A stretch of 64,000 bases of DNA from NCBI GenBank assembly GCA_004194705.1, contig SADC01000138.1, forward strand, positions 1 to 64,000, written 5' to 3'. The position numbers and the translations under genes were made by a program. Each line of letters starts with the position of its first letter. Within the stretch, counting starts at the first letter, position 1. This document shows positions 58,301 to 64,000 of the stretch, piece after piece. The notes below the pieces were generated by a model. The model did no database searches and had not been told where the DNA came from. It was given only the letters and a program-made list of their open reading frames with translations. This stretch comes from Ditylenchus dipsaci (Eukaryota; Nematoda; Chromadorea; Rhabditida; Anguinidae).

Positions 58301-59489
58301 TCAAAATATCTCAAATATGAAACTTTATTTATTTTTTTGTCAAAAACTCAAAAATGATCTTTGAATAATAATCATCTTTATTGTTCAGTGAAAGCCTACA
58401 TTCGCAAAGGCGCCGCTCTACAAGCCATGAGAGAGTTCAGTCGTGCCCAGAGTGCCTATGAAGCTGCCCTCAGAATCGATCCTAACAGTAGTGAGGCCGC
58501 TGAAGGACTGCGCACATGCTATCGCTCCAACGATGAAGGTAACCAACTTTTGAATGCTGATCAAAAAAGGTTACAATCCGAAATAAAAATTTCAGACCCG
58601 GAAAAGGCTCGTGAGAGAGCTTTGCAAGATCCTGAAATCCAGGAGATCCTTCGCGATCCCACTATGCGTCTTTTGCTAGAGCAGGTAATATTTAACAAGG
58701 CATATCAGTTTATGTAAATAATGATTTTGCAGATGAGCCAAGACCCGAGTGCCGCCAGAGAACACATCCAGAACCCTGAAATACTTACGAAGCTCATGAA
58801 GTTGCGCGATGCTGGTGAGTTATGGTCTAGTTTTTTGAAATTTCTCTTTTGTGAGAAACTTGTATTTCGGTCGCTGACATATGATAAAAAAAAACAGGGT
58901 GGGAGGCGAGTAGTCTACTTAAAATGGTCATCTCAGCAAATACAAAAAATTTTTTACCAGATTTAAACTGATTAGTATTGATTTAAGTAGGAATTTTTAG
59001 AGAGAAAAAAAGTCTAAACGTTTTTTGAACCGTCGCAAGTTTTCACGCTTTTCAACTCTAATTTAATTCGCATACTCTCGAATTTCTGATGAGGTCAAAA
59101 ACAAAGTTTTTACCCGGGTGCGCAGATCGAAATTAGAAAAATCAGAATTCAGGGCAACCAGACAAATGCATTTTAAAAGATATTTTGTCGAGCGACAAAA
59201 ATAGTTTCTATGTTGCTTTGTCTGGTTGCCGGATTTAGACAGAAAAATGTATTGGCCGGCTTAATTTAGCAGTATGATAGCAGGATTTGAACCGAAAAAA
59301 ATCCTGCTAAGGCCGGCTATTTAGCCGGCTATATAGCCGAAAGATAAATAGATATTCGACAACTCTATGTTTTTCTTGATTTCTCTGCTTTTTAATTGTC
59401 TACTTGCTGTAGTGTATTTCAACAACTCTTTCTATGTAATATTTTATTGACCAATACTTTTAATTTCAGGTATTGTTCAAATGCGCTAA
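55339..59489 (+). CDS. sti-1: STI-1 (Hop) Hsp70/Hsp90 co-chaperone, nematode type
   Basis: Adaptor that binds Hsp90 and Hsp70 tails through TPR repeats. Nine exons: 55339-55353, 55411-55539, 55931-56033, 57060-57277, 57335-57496, 58389-58538, 58596-58684, 58733-58814, 59470-59489; about 322 aa. Domains in order are TPR2A (from [10 protein letters not shown], about 9-118), TPR2B ([14 protein letters not shown] to NSSEAAEGL) and a C-terminal DP/STI1 domain ([28 protein letters not shown] at the end). TPR1 and DP1 are absent from the start, as in C. elegans STI-1. All phases agree except that exon 2 lacks one base at about 55459, after AAGAAAAAG, giving an early stop; adding one base makes the whole frame divisible by three. 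The 57-nt intron 57278-57334 is in frame without a stop. Introns hold a CCGTAT element and a piggyBac-like MITE. Confidence 0.93.
56074..56306. repeat. CCGTAT-family element, word AATCCCCA
   Basis: TA-CCGTATTTAATCCCCAC then TAATAATCCCCACC on the left; AATAATCCCCATGGGGG, then AATAGAGAAAATACGG-TA on the right. It lies in intron 3 of sti-1. Confidence 0.9.
57516..57890. repeat. piggyBac-like MITE in sti-1 intron 5
   Basis: It starts TTAACACTCCGCTGCTCATG and shares GAACACGATGATGAAAAA, CATCTGCCCCTCTGAACC and GTCATTTTTCAAAACGTTG with the copies at 29040 and 37680. No clear right end. Confidence 0.65.
59153..59340. repeat. Hairpins with GCCGGCTA words in sti-1 intron 8
   Basis: GGCAACCAGACAAATGCA faces a right arm TTGTCTGGTTGCC (59153-59235). 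Next to it a small CAGGATTTG...AAATCCTG hairpin is surrounded by GGCCGGCT and GCCGGCTATTTAGCCGGC words. Confidence 0.65.
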
Positions 59490-59659
59490 ACTACCACCTG
59501 GATAAGAATTCTACTCATTTTTTTTCCCTTTAACAACAAATTGAATTTCATATTTTTTTTGTTTTATTTGTTTGTCTCACTCATGATCCATTGGTTGTTA
59601 AGGTTTTTTTGAAAAACAAGACTTATGTTTTGCCATCTAAACTTGTGTCTTTGTTTTTG

Positions 59660-59665
59660 AATAAA
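59660..59665 (+). terminator. AATAAA poly(A) signal of sti-1
   Basis: It lies about 170 nt after the TAA stop and is the first canonical signal downstream. Confidence 0.5.
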
Positions 59666-59669
59666 GCTG

Positions 59670-61975
59670 CTTTTTGTTCATTAGAAGTAGTAGCAAAAAT
59701 AGTTAAACCATTCAAGCAACTAATCAAGTTTAGTGTGTGTAAGTGCAAGAGGAGGATAGTTTTGAAGTGGGCATATCCCTCAGAACAAACACACAACTTT
59801 TGTAGGGGCAAACACACAGTTTTGTTTCTTGCTTGTGCTTTGCGAACAAACCCAAACCAGCCAGAATATTTTTTCGCTAATCAAAAGCTCACGCGAACCA
59901 GTGAAACCCGAAAACCAATTTTTTAGGGTTTCATCTAATACTTTTTTCACGGTTTTTATAAAATGGCGAAAATGGGTAGAAAACATTGAAAAAATTTCCA
60001 AAGACTTGAAATTTATTTCGCAGGCCTTGCACGCCAGTAAAATTATTTTTTTCGGCGCTTAATCTTTTTCCGACCCGGGGAAAGCTTTGAGTTGGAAATG
60101 CTTGCGCTCCCAGAATACCCACGCCTTGCCTTTAATATTTGGTCGTTCTGGTAGAACTGTGTAACTAGAAATTTTTCAGTAAACACAAATCAATAGCTAA
60201 TTTTACTAACTTACATTTTGAGTTGTAAGTTGCCCAATAACTATCTGAAAAGTGAATCAAAATAAAAAGCCATACAACAGGAATTTGCAAGAGGAAATAA
60301 GATATGATTGTTTTGTGTGTGCTGTATAAATCACAGTCAAGAGAAGAAAACAATAATAGCCAAAAATCTTACGAAACATGTACTCATCCCCCCCCCCTCC
60401 ATCCCAGAAAAAGTAAAAAAAGAAAAGAAAAAACCGTATAAATAATTAGTTTTAAGAGAATAGATTGATTTTTCAATGACAGATTAACTTTTCAATTTTT
60501 CGTCTTAAGGGATCTAATACAAAAACATTACTGTCTTCAAAAATCCTTATTTACAGCAATATACGCATTCAGCACAATAATAACGGGAGGGGGGGGGGGC
60601 TTACGCTAAAAGGATTGATTTGTTTGAAGAGGTAGCAGGTTGTGTTTGTGCTGGACATCTTGAACACTTATCTTCTCCCCTTGTTTTTGTAGCAGGGAAA
60701 AGGAGGTAATTGAGAAGGGACACTCCCCAATGAATAGGGGGACAAGTGGAGAGCAGGCATTAAGCTTGCCTGGTCAACTTATTATACGCCCAAAACAGAT
60801 CCTACCCTTTTTGCTTAATTGGGCATTAGAAGCGACTAATGACCCACCCGTTTTCTTGGTTTAATTGCGAGAGTGCTGCCAATATTTTGGTAGCTTTTTC
60901 TTTTAGGTTCAAGTGTTTTAAAGTGGGCAAATGTCTTTTTGAGATTAAAAAATTATTATTTTATGCCATTTTCCGCCATTGTTAGTAATTTAATAGTTTA
61001 TTGATAGTTTTTAACAGGTCTGGTTGGATGGCTCACAGATTTCTGAGTATTTTAGTCCAAAATTTCGAATCATACAAACGACCGTAAGTTAAAGGGTGCT
61101 TGTCCCGTTTACCAACCCCCAAATTTTCGAAAAGTTACCGAAAGAGACGTCATGAGCTAATTTTCCAGATGGTCTTTTATGGCATTTTGACTCAATTTAA
61201 GTCAAATTTGAGAAAAAGGGATAAATATTGAGCATTTTTGATTTCCTAGGGCCCTTCCTACTAGAAACTGTGGAATGCACATTTATTTGTCGGTACTAGT
61301 GCCGTTGGGGTTCTCCCTCTATTTGACTTAAACTTCTTGTTGTGTATTATAGGCTTAGGCTTGAGTAGGCCAGCGGACCAATCATCCGACTTTTAGTCAA
61401 ATTTTAGCAAATGAAAATTTTTTTGAAATTTCGTTTTTTTATTTCCCAGCTTATCCTGTTAATTTCCTAAATTGCACAAGATAGTTACCTCACAAAACTA
61501 AGTTAAGTCTTGTAAACTTAAACATTTCCCCAGATAAACCCTGTCAAAACCAATTTTAATTACCTAAAAAATCAAAAAGATTAGGATCAACAACTGCCTT
61601 AGTCCCTTTGAGAGACATTGAAATTTGACTGAAACCTCCGAATTTTATCTACAACAGCATAATAAAACAAAATCAGCGAGAATAATCGAGTTTTTCACGA
61701 CTTTTTTAAGAGATTAGACTGACTCACACTTTACTACAATAATTGGCTCAATTTACTAGCAAAAAGAAAGGGAAAAGAATCATTGCAGTAGCGTTAGTCA
61801 CTAGCCTTTTGTTTCCTTTTATTGACCTAGTCAGGGCGGTAAAAGACTATTTATTATTCAAAAAGCTGGTGTTCCTTTCGGCTTAAACGGTGTCTTTTTG
61901 TTCATGTCCATAAAAAATAGGCGCTACTCAGTTTGGCTGCAAAGACAATAGATAACACCAAAATTGACTTTTGTA
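59670..61975. other. Intergenic, nothing coding recognised
   Basis: C and G runs lie near 60388 and 60589. The open frames here overlap on both strands without splice sites or domains. Confidence 0.4.
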
Positions 61976-61979
61976 TGAT

Positions 61980-62888
61980 TTATCGGGTCGGAAGGTAATT
62001 CTTGCCTTAATTCACGTTTTGGTTTCACTCTCGGATGGGTTTCGAAAAAATGTATTCATAATAATTTATCTGAAAATATTTTATAGGTTTCAGAAATTTA
62101 TTTTCAGAAAGTAAATTTTGAATTTGAAACCTATCAAATTATTAAACTTTGCTCATTCTTCAAGAATTTTAACTGTGATACCTTTACATAAATTTTAGGG
62201 GTTTCTTTATAGCAGTGTTGTACATTTGGCTCGTTTGCGAGCGAGCAGCTCGCACCCCTTGTAAACTTAAACATTTCCGCAGATACGCGTCCCTTTAGAA
62301 GACGCGAGCTGCTCGCTCGCCAAATAGCTATGTCCGCGAGCTATATTGCTCGCCAAGTTAAAGAACAAAGTGACAAGAGCTTCTTAGCTCGCGAGCCATT
62401 TGGCTCGCATCTATAATAAGCGTATGGTTCGGCTCGCGGAAAATATTGTTTGCTGAAATAAAGTCTAAATCTAGTTAATTTTTTCATTTTTTTCAATTTT
62501 TTGACTGATTTTTTGCAAATATTAAGCTAGTAACACTTTATTTCTCCTTTACTTTGTCTTTAACAATAAATTGACGTTCAAAACTCACATAAAAGCGCGA
62601 GCTGAACCAAACGTTTTTGTTGCCAAATGGTTCGTGATACAAATGGCTCGTATGGTTTTGGCTCGCGTTCGGCTCGCTTAAAAAACAAGTACGCGAGCCA
62701 ATTAGCTCGCATATATAAATAAAGGCGAGCCATATGGCTCGTTAGGACATGCGATTTTAGGTCTAGCGTTTGGCTCGCGCGAGCCAAATGGACAACGCTG
62801 CTTTATACATATAAAAGTGTGAAACCTATCAGAGAGTGAAACCAAAACGTGCATTAACGCAGGAATTACCTTCCAACCCAATAATTCA
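61980..62888. mobile_element. Element with 54-bp inverted ends, host of a nested hAT-like copy
   Basis: The left end contains GGGTCGGAAGGTAATTC and ACGTTTTGGTTTCACTCTC; the right end contains GAGAGTGAAACCAAAACGT and GAATTACCTTCCAACCC. A second inner pair (TTTGAAACCTATCA and GTGAAACCTATCAG) lies nearer the centre. The hAT-like element at 62213-62800 sits inside. Confidence 0.7.
62213..62800. mobile_element. hAT-like MITE, CAGTGTTGT ends, GGCTCGCGAG words
   Basis: CAGTGTTGTACATTTGGCTC and the complement CCAAATGGACAACGCTG are canonical hAT-type ends. They are flanked by 8-bp CTTTATAG and CTTTATAC (7 of 8). The first 190 bp and last 180 bp are packed with GGCTCG, GCGAGC and GAGCTGCTCG words, many with AAATGGCTCG context. 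No transposase is present. Confidence 0.85.
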
Positions 62889-62889
62889 A

Positions 62890-64000
62890 AAAATGAGCTT
62901 TCTATTTTTCGGAAAACTCATCAAGAAAAATTCCTGCTTATGGTTGCAAGTGAAATTATTATTAGTAGATGGACTGGTTGAAATCGAATACTGTTCATCC
63001 TTTTCCCTTTTGCACCTTTGATTGTTTCATTAAACAGGATGGTGTGCACTAACAGAAGTGAATGCAAAAATTATTAGTACTGCTACTGGTGTGCACCATA
63101 AACGCTTGACCAAATTAAAATTTTTGATCAATCAGTGTGTGTGGTTAATTGGATAGAAATTTCATTTCTTGTTCATTATTGATAGTGCGACAGTTTTTGA
63201 AATGTGAAGTTTTGGGATTTGATTTGATTTTTTATGCTTAGAGCTCTGAAAGTCGGCAGTTTTTCTTTGCACTATTCACTAAATTTAGAGCACAACTTAG
63301 CTGCAATCTCAATTTTCGAACTCATAAAATGTTTTAAGCACCATAAGTAGGCTTTAACTTAGAATTGGGTGAGTTTTTAATTTCCCCCCTTTCTATTTTT
63401 GCTTGGATTTCGCTCATGGGCAGAGTAGGCATGTTCCGCGAACTTGTGTTATAGCAAGAAAAATATGTTTGAGTCGGTCTTAACCTAAACTGACCCACGT
63501 TCTGCCCCAGCCAATAAAAATTACAAAAGGTATAAAAAACAAAAAACTGTACAGAAAAATAATTTACAGGCTAGTGTTTCTAGAATTCATGTTAAAACTT
63601 TGTCTCAATTTGAGTTTAGTAAACTCAGCTCTATTTTCTTAGATTTCTTCAAATCAACTTTCAAATAAGATTTAGGTGACCCCAAGTCAATTTTTCAAGC
63701 AATTATCCGACATTTCTGAATAATGGCTAAAAAACGGTCACAAAAAATCACGAAGAGAAATTAAAAAAATTATAACGGGGAGTCCCCAACGGGGATCTCA
63801 TCCCTTTTGTAAACTTCGATACAAAAAAACTTCTATATAAAAACCTCCGCTCCTCAATTTCTTCCCGATTACCCACTTCTTGATAATACTGACTACCCTA
63901 ACAAATTTTTTCCTAGTTACCTATTCTACTGGTAACCTTTTTCAAATATGTTTTTTCGAATTAAAATCTCTTCAAAAACTCGGTGAGAGCAAAACCTCAG
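62890..64000. other. Window end, nothing recognised
   Basis: It includes the dispersed ATATGTTTGAGTCGGTC motif near 63466. No exon, RNA gene or delimited element was found. Confidence 0.4.

Noticed and set aside
59591..60062. Overlapping open frames downstream of sti-1
   Set aside because: They lie in the 3' UTR and spacer, overlap on both strands and lack domains.

Overview
The window reads as a repeat-rich stretch of a nematode nuclear genome. Introns end in the nematode-type TTTTCAG acceptor. Genes are split into short exons. The Hop/STI1 co-chaperone lacks the N-terminal TPR1 repeat found in yeast and vertebrates, as I recall for C. elegans STI-1. A small Rho GTPase looks like CHW-1/RhoU. 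The species cannot be named from sequence alone.

Six host genes are supported, with exons joined by consistent splice phases: a prohormone-4-like secreted precursor with an LDL-receptor class A domain (13.6-19.9 kb, +); sphingosine kinase (24.2-21.5 kb, -); a FAM161-family protein (30.2-26.0 kb, -); a CHW-1/RhoU-like GTPase (38.9-40.9 kb, +); a small secreted Gly/Tyr-rich repeat protein (48.5-45.1 kb, -); and STI-1 (55.3-59.5 kb, +). A weak three-exon model with a hAT-derived piece lies at 3.0-8.7 kb. The genes do not form an obvious pathway or operon; each stands alone with mobile elements in its introns and flanks.

Most of the rest is mobile DNA, and much of it can be delimited from the sequence by target-site duplications. 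It includes a Mutator-like element (MULE) with a transposase remnant and a ULP1-type SUMO-protease gene (32.2-36.4 kb). A Tc1/mariner copy sits inside that MULE's right terminal repeat. There are hAT-like elements with 8-bp duplications (16.0-17.7, 24.6-25.8, 62.2-62.8 kb), further GGAC-ended MULE-like elements with 9-bp duplications (5.0-6.5, 49.3-50.9 kb), a TTAA-flanked piggyBac-like foldback (45.5-48.0 kb), and many TA-flanked palindromes. Several are nested two or three deep.

The most unusual pattern is that elements from several unrelated terminal-repeat families carry, just inside both ends, an iterated short word that is private to that copy (for example CTCGCCAAC, CGAATATTCG, ACGCCGGCG, CGAGTACTCG, GAATTCATCTACA, TTCTGCCCGC, GGCTCGCGAG). 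A separate TA-flanked family with CCGTAT ends occurs at least eight times, and its terminal word differs from copy to copy.

Several otherwise convincing genes contain single-base frame breaks, often beside homopolymers. This points to an unpolished assembly, or else to a shared biological cause.
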